Origin: CAZQLE01 sp964593905
GTDB taxonomy: Bacteria > Chloroflexota > Anaerolineae > Anaerolineales > Anaerolineaceae
Assembly (NCBI GenBank): GCA_964593905.1
Contig: CAZQLE010000030.1
Span: forward strand, 1-24,936
Direction of reading: 5' to 3'
DNA: 24,936 nt
The position numbers and the translations under genes were made by a program. Under the pieces are notes generated by a model. The model was not told where the DNA came from and ran no database searches. It saw only the letters and a program-made list of their open reading frames with translations. Each line of letters starts with the position of its first letter. The stretch's first letter is position 1. Below, one piece after another: positions 7,058 to 14,464 of this stretch.

Positions 7058-7552
7058 ATGAACGATAAATTGCAGTGCAATGGGAACCTCATGTGTCAAC
7101 TGCTCAGCCTGGGCGATCAGCTAAGCAGCCAGTGGCTGGACCCGCGCGTTGTGGATGACTTTGTAACCCTTAAACAGAGTTATACCCGTGCTTACGATCT
7201 AATTTACCGCTTCAACCAGGGCGTTTCAAAAATCTTTCAGCTCAACAGCGTCGATCCTGTGGCCGAGTTCTGCACCCCGGCCGGGCTGGCGCGTATGCAA
7301 AAGAAATATCAGGGCTGGCGCGAGAAAGGCATTACCGGCCTCGATCTGCTGGCCATCGAAATGCTCTCGGTTAATGGTCTCAACCCCGATGACTGCGGCT
7401 GCCCGATTGAGGTCTATACCTTTGAACGCTGGACCTTTTCTTACGCCGATGGGCGCAAGGTTGACACCAGCGGCAGCATCGACCGCTACCAGCTTGAATG
7501 TCAGGGCGGTATCAACCGCATTGATTTTGTGGAAACCTTTGTGAAGGAATAA
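7058..7552 (+). CDS. conserved-looking protein of unknown function
   Basis: A 164-residue soluble protein I do not recognise. The first 85 residues look helical and include a short Cys pair region (QCNGNLMCQL). The middle has DDCGCPIEVYTFERWTFSYADGRKVDTSGSIDRYQLE, which reads as alternating beta strands and could be an NTF2/SnoaL-like sheet, though this is only an impression. The ATG at 7058 has TTGGAG 7 bases upstream and is preferred to the in-frame TTG at 7046. It lies 5 bases before the methyltransferase gene and is probably co-translated with it. An 85-base AT-rich gap with a palindrome separates it from the upstream gene. Confidence 0.7.
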   Translation: MNDKLQCNGNLMCQLLSLGDQLSSQWLDPRVVDDFVTLKQSYTRAYDLIYRFNQGVSKIFQLNSVDPVAEFCTPAGLARMQKKYQGWREKGITGLDLLAIEMLSVNGLNPDDCGCPIEVYTFERWTFSYADGRKVDTSGSIDRYQLECQGGINRIDFVETFVKE

Positions 7553-7557
7553 TTTTT

Positions 7558-8331
7558 ATGGATATCCGCGCTTATAACCGCGCCGCCTGGGACCGCCAGG
7601 TGGAGCAAAACAACCCCTGGACTCAGCCGGTTTCGACCACCGAAATTGCCGCTGCGCGCGAAGGCCGCTGGCAGGTGGTGCTCACCCCCAGCAAACCCGT
7701 CCCCGCCGGCTGGTTCCCGCCCCTGGCGGGCAAACAGGTGCTCTGTCTGGCTTCGGGCGGCGGGCAGCAGGGGCCCATTCTGGCCGCTGCTGGCGCACAG
7801 GTGACCGTGTTCGATAACTCGCCCCGCCAGCTTGCGCAAGACCGCCTGGTTAGCGAACGCGAGGGTTTGAACCTCACCCTGGTGGAAGGCGACATGGCCG
7901 ACCTGTCGGCCTTCGCCGATGCCAGTTTTGACCTCATCTTTCACCCTGTGTCCAACCTCTTTGCACCCAACATTCGCCCCGTCTGGCAGGAATGTGCCCG
8001 CGTGCTAAAGCCCGGCGGGGTGCTGCTGGCCGGGTTTGTCAACCCCGCCTCTTACATCTTCGATTATCAGAAACTGGAAGCCGGTGAATTTGTGGTGCGT
8101 TTTTCTCTGCCCTATTCCGACGCCGAACATTTACCCGCTGAAGAACGTCAAAAACTGATCGACGCCGGCGAACCGTTGGAATTTGGACACACCCTCGAAG
8201 ACCAGATCGGCGGTCAACTGGATGCCGGGCTGCTGCTCAGCGGGTTCTTTGAAGATATCTTCCCCGGTCAGCCGCTTTCAAAGATCATGCCCTATTTCAT
8301 CGCCACCCGCGCCGTCAAACCATTAACCTGA
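7558..8331 (+). CDS. class I SAM-dependent methyltransferase
   Basis: A 257-residue Rossmann-fold methyltransferase. Motif I is VLCLASGGGQQ (residues 61-71), the acidic ribose contact is likely Asp86 in VTVFDNSP, and VEGDMADL follows at about 109-116. ASFDLIFHPVSNLF and ARVLKPGGVLLAGFVNP form the next motifs. The N-terminal AYNRAAWDRQVEQNNPW is typical of small-molecule methyltransferases of this group. The acceptor is unknown. It begins 5 bases after the unknown gene at 7058-7552, so the two may work together. Confidence 0.9.
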   Translation: MDIRAYNRAAWDRQVEQNNPWTQPVSTTEIAAAREGRWQVVLTPSKPVPAGWFPPLAGKQVLCLASGGGQQGPILAAAGAQVTVFDNSPRQLAQDRLVSEREGLNLTLVEGDMADLSAFADASFDLIFHPVSNLFAPNIRPVWQECARVLKPGGVLLAGFVNPASYIFDYQKLEAGEFVVRFSLPYSDAEHLPAEERQKLIDAGEPLEFGHTLEDQIGGQLDAGLLLSGFFEDIFPGQPLSKIMPYFIATRAVKPLT

Positions 8332-8348
8332 GAAAGGACCCTGCGCTA

Positions 8349-8867
8349 ATGTCTTCCTGGAACCTCATCCCCACTGCTGAACTCGCACTGCCTGTTAATG
8401 CCTGGTGGAAAAACAGTGTACTGCTCACTGCCGGTGATTTTGCCGCCGGAAAATTCAACACCATGACCATTTCATGGGGCACTTTTGGCGAGATGTGGAG
8501 CATGCCCATCGCAATTGTGATGGTGCGCCCCAGCCGCTTCACCTATGAATTTCTCGAAGCGCACGACACCTTCACCATCTCGGCTTTCCCCGCCGGTTAC
8601 GAAAAAGCCCTTGCCCTGCTTGGCTCACGCTCGGGCCGCGACGGCAATAAAATTCAGGCGGCCGGTCTCACTCCCACCGCGCTGCCTGGCGTGGCTGCTC
8701 CTTCTTTTGCCGAAGCAAACCTGGTGTTGGCCTGTCAGAAACTACACTGGATGGACCTGGACCCTGCCAAAATCGGCGCTGAGTCGGTGGCTTCGCATTA
8801 CAAGAAGGGTGATTATCACCGCTTTTATTTTGGCAAAATTCTGGGCGCCTATCAGAACGCTGCCTGA
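8349..8867 (+). CDS. flavin reductase-like domain (FMN-binding split barrel) protein
   Basis: A 172-residue flavin-reductase-like protein. The stretch VLLTAGDFAAGKFNTMTISWGTFGEMWSMPIAIVMVRPSRFTYEFLEAHDTFTISAFP matches the beginning of this family, where the N-T-M-T-I-S-W part lines the FMN site. This is followed by KALALLGSRSGRDGNKIQAAGL and a C-terminal strand HRFYFGKILGAY. It probably binds FMN and reduces it or a small substrate with NAD(P)H, but the partner oxidase is not visible. AAAGGA lies upstream of the ATG, and it is 17 bases downstream of the methyltransferase gene. Confidence 0.88.
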   Translation: MSSWNLIPTAELALPVNAWWKNSVLLTAGDFAAGKFNTMTISWGTFGEMWSMPIAIVMVRPSRFTYEFLEAHDTFTISAFPAGYEKALALLGSRSGRDGNKIQAAGLTPTALPGVAAPSFAEANLVLACQKLHWMDLDPAKIGAESVASHYKKGDYHRFYFGKILGAYQNAA

Positions 8868-8890
8868 GCGGTCTGGCCTGCCGCGGTTTT

Positions 8891-9772
8891 ATGAATGATC
8901 CTGTGGTCTTTTCGGCCCATGACAGTCTCATCACTACGCTGAAATTCACCCCCGACGGCGCCCATCTGGTGACCGCCGGGATGGATCGTTTTATCAAAAT
9001 CTGGAATTTTCCATCCCTGTCTGCTGCCGAAGTGCTGGCCGGACACGAAAAAAGCGTCAACGCCCTGGCCCTCGATGCGGCCGGGTCGGTTTTGCTGTCT
9101 GGCTCCAGTGACGGCGCGCTGTGCCTCTGGTCGCTGCCCCGCAGCCGCCAGACCGCATCGCTCTCGGGGCACTGCAACAGTGTCTGCGCCGTAAGCATCA
9201 GCCCTGGCGGCCAGTGCGCCGCCTCGGCCGCTTATGATGGCACAGTGCGCCTGTGGGATCTGAACCGCCTGACCGAACAGGCCCTTTACACCGATCTGGC
9301 CCCCAAGCCGGCTGCCCTGGCTTTTTCACCCACCGGCCGGCAGTTGCTTGGCGGCAGTCTAACCCGCCCGGCGGTGCTCTGGGAAGGCGACTGGGCCGCA
9401 CCCACCGCTCGGCCGCTGGCCGGTGGGGTGAGCTGGGTCAATGTCGCCTGGTCGCCCGATGGGCAGCGCCTGGCCGGGGTCTCGGCTGCCGGGCTGCTCA
9501 GTGTACGCGCCGCCGACAGCCTGCAAGAGATATTTTCCATCCAGCTTTCTGGCATGGGGTTATATCCCCTGGCCTTTCACCCCCGAAAAAATATCCTCGC
9601 CGTCGCCATGGATCTGCAAGTGCTGCTGATGGATCTGTCGCAGCAAACCCCGGCGCTGCGCCTGCCCGCTGTCACGGGGCTTTATGCTCTCGATTTTTCT
9701 CCCACCGGGCGCTGGCTGGCAGTGGGCGCCGCCGACCGCCGGGTGCGCATCTGGGATCTGGAGGCGCTTTAA
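8891..9772 (+). CDS. WD40-repeat protein, single seven-bladed propeller
   Basis: A 293-residue protein made almost entirely of WD40 repeats, about seven by eye, which is one complete propeller. Clear repeats include TTLKFTPDGAHLVTAGMDRFIKIWNF, ALALDAAGSVLLSGSSDGALCLWSL, VSISPGGQCAASAAYDGTVRLWDL and ALDFSPTGRWLAVGAADRRVRIWDL. Repeats 4 to 6 are more divergent. No signal peptide or membrane segment is visible, so it is probably a cytoplasmic protein-interaction scaffold. No other domain is fused to it. The start codon has little Shine-Dalgarno sequence, consistent with coupling to the gene 23 bases upstream. The HD gene follows after 3 bases. Confidence 0.93.
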   Translation: MNDPVVFSAHDSLITTLKFTPDGAHLVTAGMDRFIKIWNFPSLSAAEVLAGHEKSVNALALDAAGSVLLSGSSDGALCLWSLPRSRQTASLSGHCNSVCAVSISPGGQCAASAAYDGTVRLWDLNRLTEQALYTDLAPKPAALAFSPTGRQLLGGSLTRPAVLWEGDWAAPTARPLAGGVSWVNVAWSPDGQRLAGVSAAGLLSVRAADSLQEIFSIQLSGMGLYPLAFHPRKNILAVAMDLQVLLMDLSQQTPALRLPAVTGLYALDFSPTGRWLAVGAADRRVRIWDLEAL

Positions 9773-9775
9773 CCC

Positions 9776-10345
9776 ATGCAAACCAACGGGCCTATCCCCG
9801 GTTTTTCTGGCCGGCCCCTGCCGCTGGCGCAGGTATATGCCGAGTTCAACCAGCTTAAACGGCTCTACCGTCAGGGCTGGCTGCGCCGCGGGTTGCCCCC
9901 CGAGCGCTGCGAGAGCGTGGCCGATCATATCTTTGGCGTAACGCTGCTCACCCTGCTGCTGGCCGATGCCTGTTACCCGGCCTGCGACGCGGCCCGCGCG
10001 GTGCGCATGGCCCTGTTGCATGAGGTGGGTGAGATTGAAATCGGCGATCTCATCCCCGGCGACGGCCACACCCGCGCCGATAAACACCGGCGCGAACAGG
10101 CCGCCGCCCGGCGTATTTTTGCCGGTCTTAAGCGGGGTGAAGAATATCTGAAACTGTGGGAAGAATATGAAGCCGGGCAGAGCTTTGAAGCCCGGCTGGT
10201 GCGCCAGGCGGACCGGCTGGAGATGGCCTTGCAGGCCCGCCTGTATCAAAACGACGGCTGGCTCGACCCGGATGAGTTTCTGGCTTCGGCTGCCGCCATG
10301 ATCGATCTGCCCGAATTAAAAGCCCTGCTGGAAGATTTGGCCTGA
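9776..10345 (+). CDS. HD-domain protein (YfbR/HDDC2-like) with an HE substitution
   Basis: A 189-residue protein resembling the HD-domain nucleotidases of the YfbR/HDDC2 type. The first metal ligand is His51 in ESVADHIFGV. The helix that normally reads L-H-D-x-x-E reads L-His82-Glu83-V-G-Glu86, so the second ligand is Glu instead of Asp. Asp146 in RQADRLEMALQA supplies the last ligand. GDLIPGD after the HE motif fits the family. It could be a 5'-nucleotidase or phosphohydrolase with altered metal binding; the substrate is unknown. It starts 3 bases after the WD40 gene without its own ribosome binding site, so its translation is probably coupled. It ends the eight-gene run and faces a convergent gene. 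Confidence 0.88.
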   Translation: MQTNGPIPGFSGRPLPLAQVYAEFNQLKRLYRQGWLRRGLPPERCESVADHIFGVTLLTLLLADACYPACDAARAVRMALLHEVGEIEIGDLIPGDGHTRADKHRREQAAARRIFAGLKRGEEYLKLWEEYEAGQSFEARLVRQADRLEMALQARLYQNDGWLDPDEFLASAAAMIDLPELKALLEDLA

Positions 10346-10397
10346 GCAGCCAAGGAGGGATGCGGGGTGCCTTGCAGCGCGAGGCGGCAAACCGCGT

Positions 10398-11345
10398 TTA
10401 CTTGCCACTGGTCGCGCCAATCTGGCGTAGCCGCGGGTCGTGCTCAAAGGTCAGTTTCAGGCCTTGCTCCAGCGACGTGGTCGGGGCATAGCCCAGCAGC
10501 TCACGCGCCAGCGAAATATCGGCGCACATGCGCTGTGGCCCGCCGCTGCTGCGCGGGTTAAACACCATCTCGGGGTTGCCCCCGGTCGTCTCTTGCACCA
10601 GCCGCGCCAGGTCGCGCACACTGGTATCGCGCCCGCTGCCCACGTTGATTACCCGCTGGTTGATATTCGGCGCGGTGGAGGCCGAAACCATGGCGTTGAC
10701 CACATCGTCCACATAGGCGTAATCGCGCGTTTGCGAACCATCGCCATGCACCACCAGGGTGCCGTTCAACGCCGCCTGACGCAAAAAATTGGGGATCACC
10801 GGCGCATGGATGGGCGGAATGGCCTGACCGGGTCCGTAGGCATTGAACACCCGCAGACAGACCGTTTCGATGCCCCATAACGACCCGATGGTATTAACAT
10901 AATATTCTGCCGAAAGCTTGGAGACCGCATAAGGCGAGCGCGGGTTGGGCCGGGCATCTTCGCGCATCGGCTGCTGGTCTTGATCGCCATAAATGGCGCC
11001 CGAAGAGATAAATACCACCCGCCGCACACCCACATCCCGCATGGCTTCCATCAGCGTCACCGTTCCGCCCACGTTAACCTTGTCATACTCGCGCGGATAA
11101 AGCAACGATTCAGATACCAGCACGCGCGCCGCCAGATGATAAACACAGTCTACATCCTGCAGCAGCGTCCAAAGTTTTGGCCGGTCGTTAATATCTCCGC
11201 GGGTAAAATGAACATCAGGGGAAAGCACATTGGGGTCGCCGGTGGAAAGATCATCCAGACCGCGCACCGAATGGCCTTCGCGCGCAAGACGGTTGGTGAG
11301 CGCCGATCCAAGAAAACCCGCAGCGCCTGTGATGAGAAACCGCAT
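10398..11345 (-). CDS. NAD-dependent epimerase/dehydratase (UDP-glucose 4-epimerase-like)
   Basis: A 315-residue extended short-chain dehydrogenase. The NAD-binding motif G7-A-A-G10-F-L-G13 opens the protein, and D31 in VRGLDDLSTG is the likely NAD-selecting acid. The catalytic elements are FISSGAIYG (Ser near 115) and Tyr139-x3-Lys143 in SPYAVSKLSAEYY. YVDDVVNAMVSA and VINVGSGRDTSV are also typical. It probably interconverts or dehydrates a nucleotide sugar for surface polysaccharide; the exact substrate is not readable. The ATG at 11345 was chosen because AAGGA precedes it and the NAD motif begins at residue 7. A promoter lies about 40 bases upstream. It converges with the HD gene. Confidence 0.93.
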   Translation of the reverse strand: MRFLITGAAGFLGSALTNRLAREGHSVRGLDDLSTGDPNVLSPDVHFTRGDINDRPKLWTLLQDVDCVYHLAARVLVSESLLYPREYDKVNVGGTVTLMEAMRDVGVRRVVFISSGAIYGDQDQQPMREDARPNPRSPYAVSKLSAEYYVNTIGSLWGIETVCLRVFNAYGPGQAIPPIHAPVIPNFLRQAALNGTLVVHGDGSQTRDYAYVDDVVNAMVSASTAPNINQRVINVGSGRDTSVRDLARLVQETTGGNPEMVFNPRSSGGPQRMCADISLARELLGYAPTTSLEQGLKLTFEHDPRLRQIGATSGK

Positions 11346-11384
11346 AGATGAGCCTTCCTTGTCAGATACAAATGAGGTCACAAG

Positions 11385-11393
11385 ATTATAGCA
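11385..11393 (-). promoter_or_regulatory. TG-extended -10 promoter of the epimerase gene
   Basis: On the minus strand TGC-TATAAT runs from 11393 to 11385, about 40 bases before the ATG at 11345. There is no good -35, as expected for extended -10 promoters. Confidence 0.65.
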
Positions 11394-11525
11394 CAACCGC
11401 CATGCCGCTACTTGACGGCCGGATGATGGTTGTGGGGGGCTTCACCTGCGCTGAAAAGATAAATTCGGTCTGTCTCACCCCGCTGCCAGGCGGCTGCAAA
11501 AGCCGCCCGCTTTCTGACGTGGCGT

Positions 11526-12227
11526 TCACCCCAGGGCCAACTCCCACCAGGCATAATCGGCCACAAAAGTAAAACCGGCTGCCCGCGCCGCCTGCAAGGC
11601 TGCCGTATGATGATGTGGAATCACCGCCCCAGCCACCTCAAAACAGCCCGAAGCCAGCGCAGCACTCGCGCGCGCAAAAGCCGCCGCGTCCAGTTGGCCT
11701 TCCAGCCACAAACCCTGATACCCAAAGGTGGTCACTGGCAAAAAACCATCTGGCAGGGGGATATTCTGCGGCGTTTCAGCAGCCGGCGCCCGGCTGCACA
11801 CATAGAGTGCACAGGTCTCTGGCTGCCGGGTGTAACCGCAGCGGGCAAAGGTGCGCTGACTGGCAAGGTTATCCGTGCGAATCAGCCCCCGGGCAGTGTG
11901 TGCGCCACAGCGCAGCCCGGCCGCAGTGGAAGCGCGCACCAACCGTTCAGCCAGCCCCCGGCCGCGATAATCCGGGTGCACGGCCAGCAAATCCACTTCC
12001 CAGCGCGGGCCGCCCGGCGGAAAAGTGACAAAACCATCCACAAAGCCAATTACCCGCAGTTGTGCGCCATTTTCTACAAACACCTGCGTATCGTGATCCA
12101 CATGCAGCACCGCCTGGGTAATTGCAGCAGCGCTGCTTTTTTCTTCCGGCCAGACAAGCTGTTTCAACACAGTCAGGCCCGGTGCATCCATTGGTTGTGC
12201 GCGGCGAAATTCCAGCGGCATCATCAT
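11526..12227 (-). CDS. GNAT-family N-acetyltransferase with C-terminal extension
   Basis: A 233-residue GNAT protein. The acetyl-CoA motif is LLAVHPDYRGRGLAERLVRAS (residues 80-100), followed by NLASQRTFARCGYTRQPET. About 90 further residues (YQGLWLEGQLDAAAFARASAALASGCFEVAGAVIPHHHTAAL...) follow, possibly a half second GNAT domain ending in ARAAGFTFVADYAWWEL. Three consecutive ATG codons (12227, 12224, 12221) follow AAAAAGAGG. Spacing favours the third, but the first is used here. It starts 7 bases after the methyltransferase stop, so the two genes form an operon. The substrate is unknown. Confidence 0.85.
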   Translation of the reverse strand: MMMPLEFRRAQPMDAPGLTVLKQLVWPEEKSSAAAITQAVLHVDHDTQVFVENGAQLRVIGFVDGFVTFPPGGPRWEVDLLAVHPDYRGRGLAERLVRASTAAGLRCGAHTARGLIRTDNLASQRTFARCGYTRQPETCALYVCSRAPAAETPQNIPLPDGFLPVTTFGYQGLWLEGQLDAAAFARASAALASGCFEVAGAVIPHHHTAALQAARAAGFTFVADYAWWELALG

Positions 12228-12234
12228 CCTCTTT

Positions 12235-12777
12235 TTAACCTTGCAATAGATACAACACCATATACTCAAGCGGCTCAATATCAATCTGCAAAAAACCGGC
12301 TGCGGCGGCCCAACCGGCCACCTGTTCAGCCTTCAAGCGATGTTCCAGCGGCGGGCCAAAATCTTCAACCTGATATTTCCATTCCAACACCGCTGTGCGC
12401 AGCCGCGCCACCCGCCGCGCCTCTTGCAAAGCGTGCAGGGGAACATCTGTCTCGTGCAGCACATGCCCCAAAAACGCCAGATCCACTTCGTCATCTTGCA
12501 AAGGCAGTTTTTCGGCCGCAGCGCTCAAAAAGCGGCTGCCGGGCACAAAGCGCTCAAATATCGTCTGGGCGGCGGGGTTTACATCCACCCCAATCACCCG
12601 GAACCCCTGCGCCGCAAATGCTTCTGAAAACACACCGCTGCCTGCGCCTACATCCACCATCGCAGAAACCGGCAGCCCCTCCACACACGCCGCCGTCACC
12701 CGTTCAATCTCCAGCCGCGCCAGCCGTTCCGGGCTGCGCAGCCGGTCAAAATCGCCTTCAAAACGCCGATCGTTCAT
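12235..12777 (-). CDS. class I SAM-dependent methyltransferase
   Basis: A 180-residue methyltransferase of the Methyltransf_11 type. Motif I is MVDVGAGSGVFSEAFAAQG (residues 40-58), the acidic residue Asp65 follows in VIGVDVNP, then LPLQDDEVDLAFLGHVLHE and AVLEWKYQVEDFGPPLEHRL. It is short but complete. A strong AGGAGGAA lies before the ATG at 12777, so the longer in-frame extension towards 13041 is rejected; that extension also overlaps the divergent response regulator gene. It shares a transcript with the GNAT gene downstream. The acceptor is unknown. Confidence 0.9.
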   Translation of the reverse strand: MNDRRFEGDFDRLRSPERLARLEIERVTAACVEGLPVSAMVDVGAGSGVFSEAFAAQGFRVIGVDVNPAAQTIFERFVPGSRFLSAAAEKLPLQDDEVDLAFLGHVLHETDVPLHALQEARRVARLRTAVLEWKYQVEDFGPPLEHRLKAEQVAGWAAAAGFLQIDIEPLEYMVLYLLQG

Positions 12778-12802
12778 GCTTATTCCTCCTGGATCTGGCT
12801 TA

Positions 12803-12811
12803 AGTGTAGCA
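12803..12811 (-). promoter_or_regulatory. TG-extended -10 promoter of the methyltransferase-GNAT pair
   Basis: On the minus strand TGC-TACACT reads from 12811 to 12803, about 25 bases before the ATG at 12777 and just upstream of the strong ribosome binding site. No -35 match is seen. Confidence 0.55.
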
Positions 12812-12830
12812 CAAAGGCGTTTCGCAGCCA

Positions 12831-12853
12831 CACACTTTGCAGAACAAAGTGTG
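12831..12853. repeat. perfect 9-bp inverted repeat between divergent genes
   Basis: CACACTTTG (12831-12839) and CAAAGTGTG (12845-12853) are perfect inverted copies around a 5-base spacer, located upstream of the minus-strand methyltransferase promoter. A second inverted repeat, GGGTGA with TCACCC, lies at 12920-12937 nearer the response regulator. Either could be an operator; neither has a T-run. Confidence 0.5.
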
Positions 12854-12972
12854 ACCGGGTAAGCACCTGCGCAGGCTGGGCGAGAGTGAAAGACGGCGCC
12901 GAGGCGCATTTGCGGTGTGGGGTGAAAATGATCACCCGGTTTTGAATTCTCGCCGGGCGCGGCGATCTGTGA

Positions 12973-12978
12973 GATAAT
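12973..12978 (+). promoter_or_regulatory. extended -10 promoter of the response regulator gene, possibly leaderless
   Basis: TGA-GATAAT ends at 12978, which puts the predicted transcription start at about 12985, the very position of an in-frame GTG codon. No Shine-Dalgarno sequence is present. A leaderless transcript is therefore possible. Confidence 0.45.
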
Positions 12979-12984
12979 AATTTT

Positions 12985-13638
12985 GTGAGTAAAAAGATGA
13001 GCGAAAACTCTCCGATCCGAATACTGTTGGTGGACGATCATGACATGGTGCGTAGCGGGCTTACCGTTTTTCTGCTCGCCTATGATGATTTTGAACTGGT
13101 GGGAGAGGCTGTCAATGGACAGGATGCGCTGGAAAAGTGTGGCGAACTGCGCCCCGATGTCATTTTGATGGACCTGATTATGCCGGTGATGGATGGCATT
13201 ACCGCAACCCGCTTGATTCGAGAACGTTTTTCAGAGACACAGGTCATTGCGTTGACCAGCTTTAGCGAAGAAAAGCTGGTTGAAGTTGCCCTGGAGGCTG
13301 GGGCAATTGGCTATTTGTTTAAAAACGTTTCGGTGGATGAGCTGGCTTCTGCAATTCGGGCGGTGCGAAAAGGGCAGCCCACGCTGGCCCCAGACGCAAC
13401 CCGGATTCTCATTAATAAAGCCACGCAGACATTTTCTCTGGGGCAGGATTTGACCGAGCGCGAACGGGATGTTTTAAAACTGCTGGTGGAGGGTTACAGC
13501 AACCCTGCAATTGCCGAACGGTTGTCTGTGGGCCGCTCCACCATTAAGACCCATGTCAGCCACATACTGGAAAAACTGGGCGTAAACAGCCGTTTGGAAG
13601 CGGTATCGCTGGCAATTCGACATAAATTGGTCACCTGA
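12985..13638 (+). CDS. NarL/FixJ-type response regulator
   Basis: A 217-residue response regulator. The N-terminal receiver domain has the acidic pair Asp17-Asp18 (VDDHD), the phospho-acceptor Asp63 (VILMDLIMPVMDG), the ALTS switch residue and the conserved Lys in YLFKN. The C-terminal LuxR-type helix-turn-helix runs LTERERDVLKLLVEGYSNPAIAERLSVGRSTIKTHVSHILEKLGV. No histidine kinase is encoded beside it, so the partner is elsewhere. The start is either GTG at 12985 (leaderless) or ATG at 12997; the receiver domain is intact with both. It precedes an amino acid transporter operon and may regulate it, which is inference from position. Confidence 0.94.
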   Translation: MSKKMSENSPIRILLVDDHDMVRSGLTVFLLAYDDFELVGEAVNGQDALEKCGELRPDVILMDLIMPVMDGITATRLIRERFSETQVIALTSFSEEKLVEVALEAGAIGYLFKNVSVDELASAIRAVRKGQPTLAPDATRILINKATQTFSLGQDLTERERDVLKLLVEGYSNPAIAERLSVGRSTIKTHVSHILEKLGVNSRLEAVSLAIRHKLVT

Positions 13639-13640
13639 CT

Positions 13641-13676
13641 GATATTCACATCCCCCAGATGGGGGATGTGAATATC
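13641..13676 (+). promoter_or_regulatory. perfect 16-bp hairpin after the response regulator gene
   Basis: 13641-13656 pairs perfectly with 13661-13676 around the loop AGAT. It begins 2 bases after the response regulator's stop. It lacks a T-run. Its core ATCCCCC/GGGGGAT is shared with the next hairpin, so arms can be exchanged. Confidence 0.8.
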
Positions 13677-13694
13677 GGCAACCGGCTGGACATA

Positions 13695-13733
13695 AAAATC
13701 CCCCTGGCATCGGATGTAATGCAGGGGGATTTT
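13695..13733 (+). terminator. second hairpin, terminator-like, before the amino acid ABC operon
   Basis: 12 bases (13695-13706) pair perfectly with 13722-13733, with a short inner CAT/ATG pairing and a tail of T. It lies 58 bases before the first permease gene. Its arms have the same core as the hairpin at 13641-13676. It could end the response regulator transcript or act as an attenuator. No strong promoter is visible between it and the permease gene. Confidence 0.7.
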
Positions 13734-13790
13734 CTATATTCTAGATATGGGGGTTTTGAAAAATTCTGTTCCTGCGCATTGAGGTTTTTT

Positions 13791-14462
13791 ATGGGATATG
13801 ATTTTGATTTCAGCGTAATCTGGCAATACCGGGACCTCTTCTTGCAAGGGGCATTGATGACCATAAGAATCACCGGAATTGCGACAGGACTGGGCCTGCT
13901 GATCGGCATCCTCATGGCAGGGCTGCAACTGTTGAAAAACCGTGCTCTTTCAGGGGTCATTCAGGCTTATATCGAAGTCATTCGAAATACGCCGTTTCTG
14001 GTTCAGCTCTTTTTCTTCTATTTTGGTTTGCCCACCCTTAACATCATGCTCCCGGCCTGGCAGGCGGCTTTAATTGCGCTTACCATCAATATCGGGGCTT
14101 ATGCGACCGAAATTGTGCGGGCCGGGATCGAATCCATCTCAAAGGGACAGATCGAAGCGGGGCGCGCACTGGGGCTTTCGGGTCTCCAAATTTTCCAATA
14201 TGTAATCTTGAAGCCGTCCTTAATGAAAGTGTACCCTGCTCTTACCAGCCAGTTCATTCTCTTTATTTTGAACTCGGCGGTCATCTCGGTTATATCGGCA
14301 GAAGAGTTGGCGTATCAGGCCAAGTATGTCGCTTCAAGAACTTTTCGGAATTTCGAGATCTACCTCTTCATCACCGTGGGGTACCTCTTGATCGCTCAAA
14401 TGTTCCGGGGTGCGTTCAATTTGATATCCAAGTTGATTTTTGGGAAGGCGCCGGTTAATTAA
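13791..14462 (+). CDS. polar amino acid ABC transporter permease 1
   Basis: A 223-residue permease of the His/Glu/Gln/Arg family (HisM/GlnP type). It contains the family entry QGALMTIRITGIATGLGLLIG, RNTPFLVQLFFFYFGLPTL and the ATPase-contact EAA loop SKGQIEAGRALGLSGLQIFQYVILKPSL. About five membrane segments are visible. ATG 13791 has GAGG six bases upstream and starts the protein at the usual place; a longer in-frame form would run through the second hairpin and is rejected. It is followed by the second permease after 2 bases, so the two presumably form a heterodimer. Confidence 0.94.
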   Translation: MGYDFDFSVIWQYRDLFLQGALMTIRITGIATGLGLLIGILMAGLQLLKNRALSGVIQAYIEVIRNTPFLVQLFFFYFGLPTLNIMLPAWQAALIALTINIGAYATEIVRAGIESISKGQIEAGRALGLSGLQIFQYVILKPSLMKVYPALTSQFILFILNSAVISVISAEELAYQAKYVASRTFRNFEIYLFITVGYLLIAQMFRGAFNLISKLIFGKAPVN

Positions 14463-14464
14463 CC

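Noticed and set aside
10346..10397. Bidirectional terminator between the convergent HD and epimerase genes
   Set aside because: Only a weak 4 bp GCGG/CCGC stem is visible and there is no T-run on either strand.
11489..11507. GGCGGCT/AGCCGCC hairpin after the minus-strand GNAT gene as a terminator
   Set aside because: There is no T-run on the minus strand after the stem, so it is not listed as a terminator.
11607..12803. 398-residue plus-strand open frame
   Set aside because: It is a Pro/Gln/Arg-rich shadow of the minus-strand GNAT and methyltransferase genes, both of which have clear motifs.
13659..13790. Longer start for the first amino acid permease
   Set aside because: The added residues would be coded by the hairpin arms, and a ribosome site lies right before the ATG at 13791.
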